From: Desulfocurvibacter africanus subsp. africanus DSM 2603
GTDB taxonomy: Bacteria > Desulfobacterota > Desulfovibrionia > Desulfovibrionales > Desulfovibrionaceae
DNA: 64,000 nt
Direction: 5' to 3'
Assembly (NCBI RefSeq): GCF_000422545.1
Contig: NZ_AULZ01000001.1
Location: 186,001 to 250,000, forward strand
Below are positions 1 through 9,466 of this stretch, one piece after another (the stretch's first letter is position 1; each line of letters begins with the position of its first letter). A model generated the notes under the pieces. The model was not told where the DNA came from and searched no databases. It saw only the letters and a list, made by a program, of their open reading frames with translations. Made by a program: the position numbers and the translations under genes.

Positions 1-2070
1 GTAGAGCCCACGCATCTTCATGCGTTGTCCGCGGTGTACACTCCGCGCTCGCCCGAGATCATCGAGGCAGCCAAGGCCAACCTGCGCGCCTCGGCCATGC
101 TCATGGGCGAAATCCTGGAGCGTCGCATGGTCGAGGAGGAACTCAGGGCGAGCAAGGAGAAGTACCGTGCCGTCTTTCGCACCAATCCGATTTTGACCCT
201 GATCGCGTCTCTCGATGATGGCCACTGCCTGGAAGTCAACGAAGCCCTTTTGCAAATGACGGGCTTTTCGCGCGAGGAGCTGATCGGCAATCGAATCCAG
301 GACCTTGGCATATGGACCGACCCTGCGGCCAGCGATGCTCTGCACCGGCAGTTGAAAACGCAAGGGCACTTTGAAATGAAGGAAATACAGATCCGATCCA
401 AGTCCAGCGAACACAAGACGCTGCTCTTCTCGGCCGAGACAAGGGAACTCCACGGCAGGCCATGCATCATCGCTGCCGGCCAGGACATAACCAAGCGCAA
501 CGAGAGGGAAAGGCTCCTTCGCGAAAGCGAGGAGCGGTACGCCCTTGTCCTGAACGGTACGAACGACGGCATTTGGGACTGGAATCTCAGGACCATGCAG
601 GTCTACTTCTCTCCACGTTGGAAGGAGATCATAGGCTACCGGGACGCCGAGATACGCAACGACCTCGAGGAGTGGAAAAGCCGCATACACCCGGAGGAAT
701 TCGACAACGTCATGGCGACCCATGAGCGCTTCTTCAGGGCTGAGGATCCCGTTTTCGAGGTCGAGTACAGGTTGCGGCACAAGGACGGCTCCTATCGGTG
801 GATACTTGGTCGCGGTGCATGCCTGCGTGATCAATCCGGCAAGCCGTACCGCATGGCCGGGTCCCACACGGACATGACAAGACGCAAGCAGATCGAAGCG
901 GAGCTCTCCAAGGCCAAAGTGGATGCGGAGCGGGCCAGCAAGGCCAAAAGCGAGTTCCTGGCCAACATGTCCCATGAGATCAGGACGCCTCTCAGCGGCA
1001 TGCTGGGCATGACCGAGTTGGCCATGATGAACGAGCTTACGCCGGAAGTACGTGAACACCTGCAGATGGCCAAGGATTCCGGCAAGAGTCTCCTTGCGAT
1101 TATCAACGATGTGCTTGATCTCTCGAAGATCGAGGCTGGCCGGTCGAACCTGGAGCAGAAAAAGTTCAGCCTTCGCGAATTGGCGGACTCCACGATCAAG
1201 TCGCTGGCGGTAAGCGCCAAGGCAAAAGGCCTGCGTATCTTTCATGCCGTGGATACGGAAGCGCCCGACTCCCTCCTCGGTGATCCTGGTCGCTTGAGGC
1301 AGATCCTTACCAATCTCATCGGAAACGCCTTAAAATTCACTGAGCGCGGCACGGTAACAGTCTCGATGACGGCTGATGCAGTTGACGCCCCAGCAGGGAA
1401 AATCACCCTCAGGACCGTGGTCAAGGATACCGGGATAGGCATTCCCGAATCCATGCTCGAAGATATCTTCAAAAGCTTCAACCAAGGAGTCACCTCTGCC
1501 CATGCCACGTATGGCGGGACAGGCTTGGGCCTTACGATCTCAAAAGAACTCGTCGAGAAGATGGGAGGCCGCATCTGGGTCGAAAGCCGGATGGGACAAG
1601 GCAGCGCGTTCCATTTCACCGTCGAGCTGGCCCTTGCCGATGAGGAGTTGGACACCGCCGAGGAGTCTGTCCCCTCTGCGCCGACCCGGAGTACGGGGGG
1701 CTTCAGGATTCTGCTTGCCGAAGATAATAGAATAAACAGTCTTTTCGCCGCCTATCTGCTTGAAAAGCTGGGCCACAGTGTCCGGGCGGTCGCAAGCGGG
1801 GTGCAAGCACTTGCAGCCCTGCGGGAGGATAAATTCGACCTGGTGCTCATGGATGTGCGCATGCCCGAGATGGATGGCGCGGAAGCCACGCGGCGCATCC
1901 GAGCCGGCGAGGCGGGCGATCCCAAAATTCCCATTGTGGCGCTGACCGCTTATGCCCTGCAAGGCGACCGGGAACGTTTTCTCGCCGTGGGCATGGACGA
2001 CTACGTATCCAAACCCATGGACACCGCGGAACTGGAGCGAGTGCTCGAGCGCGTGGGCAGGCGGGAGTGA
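1..2070 (+). CDS. Hybrid sensor histidine kinase (PAS-PAS-HisKA-HATPase-REC), 5' truncated by the window
   Basis: Cytoplasmic phosphorelay kinase. The frame is open from base 1, and the first internal start is only a TTG at 25, so the gene probably begins upstream; the opening residues look like the tail of another sensor domain. Counting from the TTG, two PAS domains span about 40-160 and 165-290 (the second with its PAC segment), HisKA has SHEIRTPLSG with phospho-acceptor His317, the HATPase has an N box (NLIGNALKFT), DTGIGIP and GTGLGL, and a C-terminal receiver domain (about 560-681) has acceptor Asp610 in LMDVRMP and the conserved Lys in SKPMD. No transmembrane segment lies in the visible part, so sensing is probably cytosolic, but the signal cannot be read from sequence. 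No output-domain gene is adjacent; the next gene is on the opposite strand. Confidence 0.93.
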   Translation, partial: VEPTHLHALSAVYTPRSPEIIEAAKANLRASAMLMGEILERRMVEEELRASKEKYRAVFRTNPILTLIASLDDGHCLEVNEALLQMTGFSREELIGNRIQDLGIWTDPAASDALHRQLKTQGHFEMKEIQIRSKSSEHKTLLFSAETRELHGRPCIIAAGQDITKRNERERLLRESEERYALVLNGTNDGIWDWNLRTMQVYFSPRWKEIIGYRDAEIRNDLEEWKSRIHPEEFDNVMATHERFFRAEDPVFEVEYRLRHKDGSYRWILGRGACLRDQSGKPYRMAGSHTDMTRRKQIEAELSKAKVDAERASKAKSEFLANMSHEIRTPLSGMLGMTELAMMNELTPEVREHLQMAKDSGKSLLAIINDVLDLSKIEAGRSNLEQKKFSLRELADSTIKSLAVSAKAKGLRIFHAVDTEAPDSLLGDPGRLRQILTNLIGNALKFTERGTVTVSMTADAVDAPAGKITLRTVVKDTGIGIPESMLEDIFKSFNQGVTSAHATYGGTGLGLTISKELVEKMGGRIWVESRMGQGSAFHFTVELALADEELDTAEESVPSAPTRSTGGFRILLAEDNRINSLFAAYLLEKLGHSVRAVASGVQALAALREDKFDLVLMDVRMPEMDGAEATRRIRAGEAGDPKIPIVALTAYALQGDRERFLAVGMDDYVSKPMDTAELERVLERVGRRE

Positions 2071-2198
2071 GGGCTCCGCGAGCTGTCCTGGCGGTTGGCA
2101 AACCGCCTTGCATGACAGGGCGACTGACCCGCTTTTGCCTGGACGTTCCAAAAAGGAGCGCCGTGCCGACAGCGCTCCTTCTCGGCCTCGGATCATCT

Positions 2199-2310
2199 AG
2201 GGCCTGTTAACGCCATATAAGAACAAAAGCTATTATAGCGCGTTACGTTTGAAGCAATTTCCCTGGGCCCTTATCTTCATTCATAAACTGCTTTAGTGTG
2301 AACAGGCCCT
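2199..2310. mobile_element. Candidate 112-bp MITE or IS remnant with terminal inverted repeats
   Basis: The ends AGGGCCTGTTAA (2199-2210) and AACAGGCCCT (2301-2310) form a 10-bp perfect inverted repeat; allowing mismatches it extends to about 14 of 16. The interior is more AT-rich than the flanks and has no coding capacity. It fills most of the intergenic space between the kinase and the tungstate-binding protein gene (2071-2379), where I see nothing else. It is unrelated to the other MITE family in this window. Only one copy is present here, so mobility is inferred. Confidence 0.45.
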
Positions 2311-2379
2311 AAAGCAACATGCGGATGAATTGGGAAGGGACCACGGCTCACTGGCCCCGCATTTCATGTGCGTATTGCC

Positions 2380-3231
2380 CTAATGATCATATTTCGCGGC
2401 GTAGGCCGCGTCGTTGTACAGCGCCTCGCCGTGCTCGGCCATGCCGTAACCGCGAATGATGTCCTGGCCCTTCTCCGAGCCCACGAAGCGGATGAAGCCC
2501 ACAGCCAGGTCCTGGCCCGTGGTGATGCCCGCCGGCTGGGCCAGGGTGTGATAGGTATTGACGATGAACGGGTCGCCCGAGAAAAGAACCGTCAGGTTGT
2601 TCAGCTCCTTACGCGCCGCGACCCAGGTGGAGCTGTCGGTCATGAAGTAGCCGCCTTCCTTGTCGGCGCGGCGCAGGGTGGCCATCATGAAATCCTTGGT
2701 CACCACGTACCAGCTGCCCGAGGGCTGAATGCCGGCCTTTTTCCAGACGTCCAGCTCCTTCTTGTGCGTGCCCGAATTATCCCCCCGGGAGAAGAACAGA
2801 GCTTGGGCCGTGGCTATGCGCGTGTAGGCATCGGCGATGCCCGAGGCCTGCTTGACCTTGGCAGGGTCCGAGGCCGGCCCTACAAGGAAGAATTCGTTGG
2901 AGCCGATGAGCGTGCGCTCGATGGCCCAGCCGTCCTCGACCGCTTTCTTTTCAGCCGCAGGCGCGTGGACCATGATCATGTCCACCTTCTTTTCCTTGAG
3001 GTACTTCAGGGATTGGCCCGAACCTGCCTTGACCCAGCACATGCGCCCATCCGTACCGTCCAAATAGGCCTCGGCCAGCACGCGCAACAGCCCCAGCTCG
3101 CCGGGGCTGCCCGTGGCCAGGCGCAGCTCACGGCCGCCGGTGGCATAGGTTTCTTCGCATTGCTGCGCCAAGGCGATGGCTGAAAGGGAAAAGGTGGAGA
3201 GAAGCAGCAGTAGGCCGACAATGCGTTTCAT
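2380..3231 (-). CDS. TupA-like tungstate (oxyanion) ABC transporter substrate-binding protein
   Basis: 283 aa periplasmic solute-binding protein. An N-terminal signal peptide (MKRIVGLLLLLSTFSLSAIA, cleavage near AQQC) precedes a class II binding fold. Diagnostic stretches of the TupA group are GSGQSLKYL, the VDMIMVHAPAAEKKAVEDGW segment, EFFLVGP and RGDNSGTHKKELDVW. The usual TTTS anion-binding start is replaced by ATGSPGE, so the ligand could differ, for example molybdate. Sulfate reducers need tungsten or molybdenum for formate dehydrogenases. No permease or ATPase gene (tupB, tupC) is adjacent: the gene stands alone, with a repeat element downstream and an opposing kinase beyond. A candidate operator lies just upstream of the start. 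Family call is firm, ligand moderately so. Confidence 0.8.
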   Translation of the reverse strand: MKRIVGLLLLLSTFSLSAIALAQQCEETYATGGRELRLATGSPGELGLLRVLAEAYLDGTDGRMCWVKAGSGQSLKYLKEKKVDMIMVHAPAAEKKAVEDGWAIERTLIGSNEFFLVGPASDPAKVKQASGIADAYTRIATAQALFFSRGDNSGTHKKELDVWKKAGIQPSGSWYVVTKDFMMATLRRADKEGGYFMTDSSTWVAARKELNNLTVLFSGDPFIVNTYHTLAQPAGITTGQDLAVGFIRFVGSEKGQDIIRGYGMAEHGEALYNDAAYAAKYDH

Positions 3232-3252
3232 AGTTGGCTCCTTGGTTGTATG

Positions 3253-3286
3253 ACTATGCCAAACTAGGCATAACTACGCCAAGTAG
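3253..3286 (-). promoter_or_regulatory. Candidate oxyanion-regulator operator upstream of the tupA-like gene
   Basis: About 20 bp before the start codon lies TATGCC-N6-GGCATA (3255-3272), overlapped by two direct repeats of ACTAYGCCAARYTAG type (3253-3267 and 3273-3286, the second one base shorter). Repeats of this sort next to tungstate uptake genes in sulfate reducers suggest control by a ModE- or TunR-like regulator. The match to any published motif is not verified. Confidence 0.4.
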
Positions 3287-3383
3287 CTGGAATGTCAACG
3301 TCAATCGGCTTTGCTCGAATTTCGGCAGTCGCCGCCAAGTGGTGTCCCGGCTTGGCGGCGAAAAATAGATATAGGGCGTCGTG

Positions 3384-3920
3384 TTACTCTGTTTGGCGCA
3401 CGCGCCACTTGGGGCAGCCGTAGAAGTCGATGTCCCCCTGGCTCTCGGGGTAACGTCCGCAGTTTAGATAGCGCCAATGCGGCGAGCCGTAGCTCAGGCA
3501 GTAGCCTGTGGTCTTGTCGTGCAGGGGGCATTTGATCTGCTCGCAACAGCGGGTGCAGTCGCCACAGGCCGAGGTGCCCACGAAGTCGGGCGATACCTCC
3601 ACCAGGGCCGGGTCCGGAGCCGCCCGCGGCTCCTTGAACAACGGACTGCCCACTCCCACCTTGCGCCGGGCGACATTGATCGCCAGAGGATAGCTGTAAA
3701 GCCAAAGGCGCACCAACTGAGGCAAACGACCCTGTTCCCAGAAGCGCGGGCTGCCGAAGAACCACCAACTGAAATAAGGCAAAAGCGGGATGCCGCCCAC
3801 AACGGTGAGCATGGACACGGCCACGCTCCCGCCGAAAACAAGACGTGCGCCGGCCCAGCGAGCCGCCTGCCCCGCCTGCCTGACCGCTTCCATGCGACCG
3901 ATATCGTCGATGCCTTCCAT
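3384..3920 (-). CDS. Cysteine-rich membrane-anchored protein (YkgJ-like Cys cluster)
   Basis: 178 aa from the ATG at 3920, which has AGGAGG six bases upstream; an earlier in-frame ATG at 3956 lacks one. Residues about 25-65 contain one or two hydrophobic segments (FGGSVAVSMLTVVGGIPLLP, then a Trp/Phe-rich stretch). The C-terminal third carries eight cysteines in the pattern CGDCTRCC...KCP...YC...NCG...GCP, resembling the zinc/iron-sulfur binding cluster of the YkgJ (UPF0153) group. Function is unknown; a metal-site protein at the inner membrane is the most that can be said. It lies alone between two oppositely oriented units. Confidence 0.6.
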   Translation of the reverse strand: MEGIDDIGRMEAVRQAGQAARWAGARLVFGGSVAVSMLTVVGGIPLLPYFSWWFFGSPRFWEQGRLPQLVRLWLYSYPLAINVARRKVGVGSPLFKEPRAAPDPALVEVSPDFVGTSACGDCTRCCEQIKCPLHDKTTGYCLSYGSPHWRYLNCGRYPESQGDIDFYGCPKWRVRQTE

Positions 3921-4105
3921 CGTTTTCCTCCTGGCTTGAAACCTACCCCCCAACATAGCACCGCTTGATGGTCCACTGTCAATGCGCTCGTCCGGCTTTC
4001 AGCATCCAAACCGGCAATGGGCTTGTCTTTTCCCCCAAAACAGGTACAACCGAGCCTGTCGGCGCCTTGATCTTCCTCTGCGCAACCCCTCCTGGATAGC
4101 TAACA

Positions 4106-4897
4106 ATGACTCGATCCGGCCTGCTGCTACTCGATGTAGGCAACACCACCATAAAGCTCGGCGTGCTGCCTCCCCAAGGCTCCATGGCCGCCTATTCCCT
4201 GCCCACGCAGCACTTCGCCACGTCCGACGCCCTGGGCTTGCAGGTGGCCGAGATATGCCGCCGCGAAGGCCTGGTCCCCGAGGCCGTGGAGGCCTGGGCC
4301 GTATCCTCGGTGGTGCCCCAGCTCGAGCCCACGCTCGTAGCCGCGGCCGAACGCTACTGCCGCTGCCCCGTGCTCTTCGCGCCCACCGACCTGCCCTTGT
4401 CCCTGAACAACCGCTACGAGCGGCCCCAGGAAGTCGGCGCGGACAGGCTGGTCACGGCCTATGCGGCCACGCGCCTGTACGACGCGCCCGGATTCATAGT
4501 CATCGACTTCGGCACGGCCACGACCTTCGACTGCGTAGCCGGCAAAGACTACCTGGGCGGGCTCATCTGCCCAGGCATCCTCAGTTCGGCCTCTGCCCTG
4601 TCCAGCCGCACCGCCAAGCTGCCCCAGGCCACCCTGCGCGTGGACCCCACGGGCCTGCACGTCGGCCGCTCGACCTCCGCGAGCCTCAATCAAGGCCTAG
4701 TCTACGGCTTCGCGGCCATGGCCGAGGGTCTGGTGGAGCGGCTGAAGCTGCTGCTGCCCGCGAACAGCCTGGTGGTGGCCACCGGCGGTTTCGCCGGGCG
4801 TTTGGCCCCCGTATGCCGCGCCTTCGACCACGTGCGGCCGGACCTGCTGCTTGAGGGCCTGCGCCTGGCCTACCAGGACAGGCAAGCCGGCGCGTGA
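4106..4897 (+). CDS. coaX: Type III pantothenate kinase
   Basis: 263 aa, the usual size for CoaX. It catalyses the first step of coenzyme A synthesis, phosphorylating pantothenate with ATP; type III enzymes are feedback-insensitive and need a monovalent cation. The ASKHA fold is visible: phosphate-1 motif LLLDVGNTTIKLG (Asp10), the pantothenate/dimer motif GADRLVTAY (Asp113, Arg114), phosphate-2 IDFGTATTFD (Asp134), and the ATGGFAGRL segment near the C-terminus. It precedes eno on the same strand, separated by 142 bp that hold eno's own putative promoter. panB, another CoA-pathway gene, lies 25 kb away in this window. Confidence 0.96.
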   Translation: MTRSGLLLLDVGNTTIKLGVLPPQGSMAAYSLPTQHFATSDALGLQVAEICRREGLVPEAVEAWAVSSVVPQLEPTLVAAAERYCRCPVLFAPTDLPLSLNNRYERPQEVGADRLVTAYAATRLYDAPGFIVIDFGTATTFDCVAGKDYLGGLICPGILSSASALSSRTAKLPQATLRVDPTGLHVGRSTSASLNQGLVYGFAAMAEGLVERLKLLLPANSLVVATGGFAGRLAPVCRAFDHVRPDLLLEGLRLAYQDRQAGA

Positions 4898-4926
4898 GCT
4901 TCCACGTTAAAACAGCTTCCGGGCAT

Positions 4927-4955
4927 TTGACACCCCCGGCCGCTTGTATTTGTAT
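4927..4955 (+). promoter_or_regulatory. Putative sigma70-type promoter of eno
   Basis: TTGACA at 4927-4932 is followed, 17 bp on, by TTGTAT (4950-4955). The -35 is perfect and the -10 weak. It is correctly placed between coaX and eno and leaves a leader of about 75 bases. Confidence 0.45.
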
Positions 4956-4973
4956 GCGACAATGAACCGTTGA

Positions 4974-6386
<1,413 letters not shown>

Positions 6387-6393
6387 ACTGCAG

Positions 6394-6425
6394 GCGGGGG
6401 CGCATATGCGCCCCCGCTTTTTTTT
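6394..6425 (+). terminator. Rho-independent terminator of eno
   Basis: A perfect 24-nt palindrome (6394-6417, stem GCGGGGGCGC) is followed immediately by eight T residues. It ends the eno transcript and lies just before the ribosome binding site of the next gene. Confidence 0.9.
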
Positions 6426-6439
6426 CAGGGGAGGAGAGC

Positions 6440-6844
6440 ATGCGGGACGAGGTCAAGGCGCACGTCTGGGCGACGGTGGAGGCCATGCTGGACGCGTATT
6501 GCCGGCGGGACGTGCAAGCCACCATGGCCTACTTCGCGGACACGCCGGAACTCGTATGCATCGGCTCCGGGCCGCGCGAGAAGAGCGTGGGGCACACAGG
6601 CCTGCGTCAGGGGCTGGTGCGCGACTTCGCCGACACCGACGCCATGGAAGTCGCCTGCGGGGAGCCTCTGATTTCGGTGGCCGGAGACGTGGCCTGGGTG
6701 GCCACGGATTGCCTGTTCACGGTACTGGCCGACGGGGAAACCCTGCACGTCAAAGCCAGGCTCACGGCCGTGCTGCGCCGCCTGGACGAAACCTGGCGCA
6801 TCGTGCAGTCGCATATGTCCCTGCCCTTTCCGCCCGAAGAATAG
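6440..6844 (+). CDS. SnoaL/NTF2-like domain protein
   Basis: 134 aa, cytoplasmic. The start at 6440 follows GGGGAGGAGAG. The layout is typical of the SnoaL-like / DUF4440 group of the NTF2 fold: an N-terminal helix with AMLDAYCRRDVQATMAYFAD, a middle strand with VAWVATDCLFTV, and the closing LDETWRIVQSHMSLP, in which His-Met-Ser before the end is characteristic. Members are small ligand-binding or calcium/calmodulin-kinase-association-like domains, often of unknown role. It lies directly behind the eno terminator, so it needs its own promoter or read-through. No catalytic function is claimed. Confidence 0.8.
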   Translation: MRDEVKAHVWATVEAMLDAYCRRDVQATMAYFADTPELVCIGSGPREKSVGHTGLRQGLVRDFADTDAMEVACGEPLISVAGDVAWVATDCLFTVLADGETLHVKARLTAVLRRLDETWRIVQSHMSLPFPPEE

Positions 6845-7036
6845 TTCGGAATCGCAACGGCATTCAGCCAACGGGCTGCACGGGTTCAGAAGCACGCCCG
6901 CATCTGCCCGCTTTTGCCGTTTCTGTCTGGACGGGCCTGGACAACGGCTTTTCGATCATGCAGACAGCCCTGAACACTTCGCAAACGAATTACGCGGCTC
7001 TGGTGGATGGAAGTCCAGGAAGAGCAAAACTCTTCC
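6845..7036. other. Non-coding stretch before a MITE
   Basis: Intergenic sequence between the NTF2-like gene and folD. No gene, convincing promoter or RNA is recognisable; the rest of the gap, to 7204, is occupied by the MITE at 7037-7148 and the folD leader. Confidence 0.5.
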
Positions 7037-7148
7037 TAGAGCAGATCGCTTTTAAGACGCCCGGCGCAAGTGAATTGCGCCTACGCCTACGCGGCAGCAA
7101 GCCATGCCGACGCATGGCTTGCTGCGCATTTCAATAGCAAAATGCTTA
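7037..7148 (-). mobile_element. MITE-like element, family A, copy 1 (112 bp, reverse orientation)
   Basis: Ends read TAGAGCAGATCGCTTTT at the left and, on the other strand, TAAGCATTTTGCTAT at the right, an imperfect terminal inverted repeat. The interior has the family hairpins around GCAAGCCATGC / GCATGGCTTGC and GGCGCAA / TTGCGCC. It aligns with copies at 11155, 11691 and 46871, lacking about 15 bp of the middle. It lies 56 bp upstream of the folD start, so it may supply or displace folD regulatory sequence. Confidence 0.8.
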
Positions 7149-7204
7149 GTTCATATTGCAAGCTGCTGTAGTCGACACGCTCAATTCATCACAGGGGACA
7201 GACC

Positions 7205-8065
7205 ATGAAGCTCATCGACGGCAAGGCCACGGCCCAGACCATCAGGGAAGAACTCAAGACCGAGGTTGCCGCGCTCAAGGACAGGCTCGGCCGCGCGCCT
7301 GGATTGGCGGTGGTGCTCGTGGGCGAGGACCCGGCCTCGCAGGTCTATGTGCGCAACAAGATCAAGGCCTGCGAGGATACGGGCATTGTCTCCAAGGCCT
7401 TCAGGCCCGAGGCTTCCGTGTCCCAGGCCGAGCTGGAAGACCTTGTGCGCCGACTAAACGCGGACCCCGAGCTGGACGGTATCCTGGTGCAGCTGCCGCT
7501 GCCCCGTGGGCTGGACAGCCAGCGCATCTTGGACCTCATCGACCCGGCCAAGGACGTGGACGGATTCCATCCCGTGAGCATGGGCCGCCTGACCCTGGGA
7601 CTGCCGGGCCTGCGACCCTGCACGCCCGCCGGAGTCATGGAGCTGCTGCGCCGCTACGACATCCCGACCAAGGGCAAGAAGGCCGTGGTCGTGGGGCGCT
7701 CCAACATCGTGGGCAAGCCCATGGCGCTCCTGCTGGCCCAGCCCGGCGTCGACGCTACCGTAACCCTGTGCCACTCGCGCACCAGGGATCTGGCCGCCGA
7801 ATGCCGTCAGGCCGATATCCTGGTGGCTGCCATCGGCAAAGCAAATTTCATCACAGCGGATATGATCAAGGATGGCGCGGTGGTTATCGACGTGGGCATG
7901 AACAGGACCGAAAAGGGCCTTGCCGGAGACTGTGACTTTCATGCTATGAAGGACAAGGTCGCGGCCATTACGCCCGTTCCGGGCGGCGTGGGACCCATGA
8001 CCATCGCCATGCTCATGGTTAACACGCTTGCGGCCTGCAGGCGCAGAATGAAACTAGAGGGTTAA
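7205..8065 (+). CDS. folD: Bifunctional methylenetetrahydrofolate dehydrogenase / methenyltetrahydrofolate cyclohydrolase
   Basis: 286 aa, full length. Interconverts 5,10-methylene-, methenyl- and 10-formyl-tetrahydrofolate with NAD(P), supplying one-carbon units. The start at 7205 follows a weak GGGGACAG site. Family signatures are all visible: [13 protein letters not shown] with catalytic Tyr48 and Lys52, [32 protein letters not shown], the Rossmann segment [14 protein letters not shown], and [15 protein letters not shown] near the end. The secreted PEBP-like gene starts 34 bp downstream on the same strand, so the two may be cotranscribed without an obvious functional link. Confidence 0.97.
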   Translation: MKLIDGKATAQTIREELKTEVAALKDRLGRAPGLAVVLVGEDPASQVYVRNKIKACEDTGIVSKAFRPEASVSQAELEDLVRRLNADPELDGILVQLPLPRGLDSQRILDLIDPAKDVDGFHPVSMGRLTLGLPGLRPCTPAGVMELLRRYDIPTKGKKAVVVGRSNIVGKPMALLLAQPGVDATVTLCHSRTRDLAAECRQADILVAAIGKANFITADMIKDGAVVIDVGMNRTEKGLAGDCDFHAMKDKVAAITPVPGGVGPMTIAMLMVNTLAACRRRMKLEG

Positions 8066-8099
8066 GGGGAGGCAATCGACCCAACCGGAGGTCGAGCCC

Positions 8100-8651
8100 A
8101 TGAGAATCATAACAACTGGCAAATGTCGTTGCCTTCAGGTTATGCTCTGCCTGCTTTGGGCGACAGTTCCTTGCACGGCACAAGCCCAGGAGGCCATCGA
8201 CATGCGCATCGCCAGCCCTGCCTTTGAAAACGGCCAGCCTATACCCGAAAAGCACTCCTGCGACGGCGAGGACGTCTCTCCGGCCCTGACCTGGGATGAT
8301 GTGCCCCAAAGCGCCAAGTCCCTGACCCTCGTGGTCGAGGACCCCGACGCCCCCAGAGGCACCTGGGATCACTGGATCGTATTCAACATCCCGCCGGTGG
8401 TGAAGGGCCTGCGCGAGGGCGCTGGAGCCGGCAATCTGCCCGGCCAGGCGCTGCACGGCCGCAATTCATGGACGCGCAACAACTGGGGCGGGCCCTGCCC
8501 GCCGAGCGGAACGCACCGCTACTTCTTCAAGCTGTTCGCCCTGGATGCTATGCTCGACCTGTCGCAAGGCGCGTCCAAGGCCGAACTGCTCGAAGCCATG
8601 GACGGCCACATCCTGGACAAGGCCGAGCTTATGGGCACGTACAAGCGGTAG
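8100..8651 (+). CDS. Secreted YbhB/YbcL family (PEBP-like) protein
   Basis: 183 aa. The ATG at 8100 is preceded by GGAGGT. The N-terminus (residues 1-30) is an export signal with a hydrophobic core (VMLCLLWATVPC) ending at AQAQ, so the protein should be periplasmic. The mature part is a complete phosphatidylethanolamine-binding-protein fold of the bacterial YbhB type: DGEDVSPALTWDDVP, VVEDPDAPRGTWDHWIVFNIP, NSWTRNNWGGPCPPSGTHRY and FKLFALD. The anion-binding pocket residues (Asp-Pro-Asp, His, GxxCPP) are present. Biological ligands of bacterial members are not known. It follows folD closely and converges on the AlkD-like gene. Confidence 0.92.
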   Translation: MRIITTGKCRCLQVMLCLLWATVPCTAQAQEAIDMRIASPAFENGQPIPEKHSCDGEDVSPALTWDDVPQSAKSLTLVVEDPDAPRGTWDHWIVFNIPPVVKGLREGAGAGNLPGQALHGRNSWTRNNWGGPCPPSGTHRYFFKLFALDAMLDLSQGASKAELLEAMDGHILDKAELMGTYKR

Positions 8652-8697
8652 GCCTCGTCTTAGCACCGCTCTACCCGAGAGCGGAGAAGTTGCAGAC

Positions 8698-9375
8698 TCA
8701 GGTCTTGCTCTCCAACTCCTTCAAGGCATCCCGCCCTATCCAGCGCGCGGTCTTGTCGTCCCGCGCAATCAGCCCTCTGGCAGTCTCCATGGCCGCCTTA
8801 CGCAGGGCCGCGTTGCGCTTGCCGATCTGGCGCAGGGCCCAGTTCACGGCCTTTTTGACGAAGTTGCGCGGGTCTTCGGCGTGGCGCTCAATGAGCGGCA
8901 GAAAAGCCAGGAAGCGCGCATCCTCGGCCTTCTTGTCGTGCACGGCCAGCACGGCCATGAGCGCAAAGCCTGTCCGGCGCGTGAACTCAGGCTCGCGCTC
9001 GATCCATTCCACGGCCTTGGCGTAGGCGAACGGCACGCGGTCCAGGAGGTTCAGGCAGCACTGGTCGCACAAGCCCCAACTGTCGAAATCCGCCACCCAG
9101 GCTTCGGCCAGGGCCTCGTCCACACGCTTGGGCTCGGCTAGCAGGCAGGCCAGGATGCGCGCCTCGTGCACGGCCGTGGCCCACAGCTCCAAGGCCAGCC
9201 CGTGGTCGCGGCCGATATCCTTGGCCATGGCCCGCAGCACCGGCATGCGCACGCCGAGCACTTTAGCCTTGGCCGAGGTTATGCCGAAACGGGCCATGCC
9301 CAGCCGGTCGGCCTCGCTGGATACGGCCGCAAGCCGCTCCACGATTTCCCACGCGTTCTCCCTCACTACATCCAT
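8698..9375 (-). CDS. DNA alkylation repair protein, AlkD-like (HEAT-repeat)
   Basis: 225 aa from the ATG at 9375, which follows GAGGGGG; the open frame continues upstream only because the opposite strand of the neighbouring kinase gene happens to be open. The sequence is all-helical HEAT-like repeats of the AlkD family (PF08713), with GVRMPVLRAMAKDIG, WATAVHEARILACLLA, DSWGLCDQCC (the central Trp/Asp helix), EFTRRTGFALMAVLA and RNFVKKAVNWALRQIGKRN. Members excise or recognise N3/N7-alkylated purines without base flipping. A single-gene unit, convergent with the PEBP-like gene and divergent from ubiB. Confidence 0.92.
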   Translation of the reverse strand: MDVVRENAWEIVERLAAVSSEADRLGMARFGITSAKAKVLGVRMPVLRAMAKDIGRDHGLALELWATAVHEARILACLLAEPKRVDEALAEAWVADFDSWGLCDQCCLNLLDRVPFAYAKAVEWIEREPEFTRRTGFALMAVLAVHDKKAEDARFLAFLPLIERHAEDPRNFVKKAVNWALRQIGKRNAALRKAAMETARGLIARDDKTARWIGRDALKELESKT

Positions 9376-9466
9376 GATTCCCCCTCGCTTTACCTTGCGG
9401 CTGATTTCTGTAAAAAAATGAACGAATAGGACCCTCCGGTCAATATCGCCAACGCGAGGACTCCGC

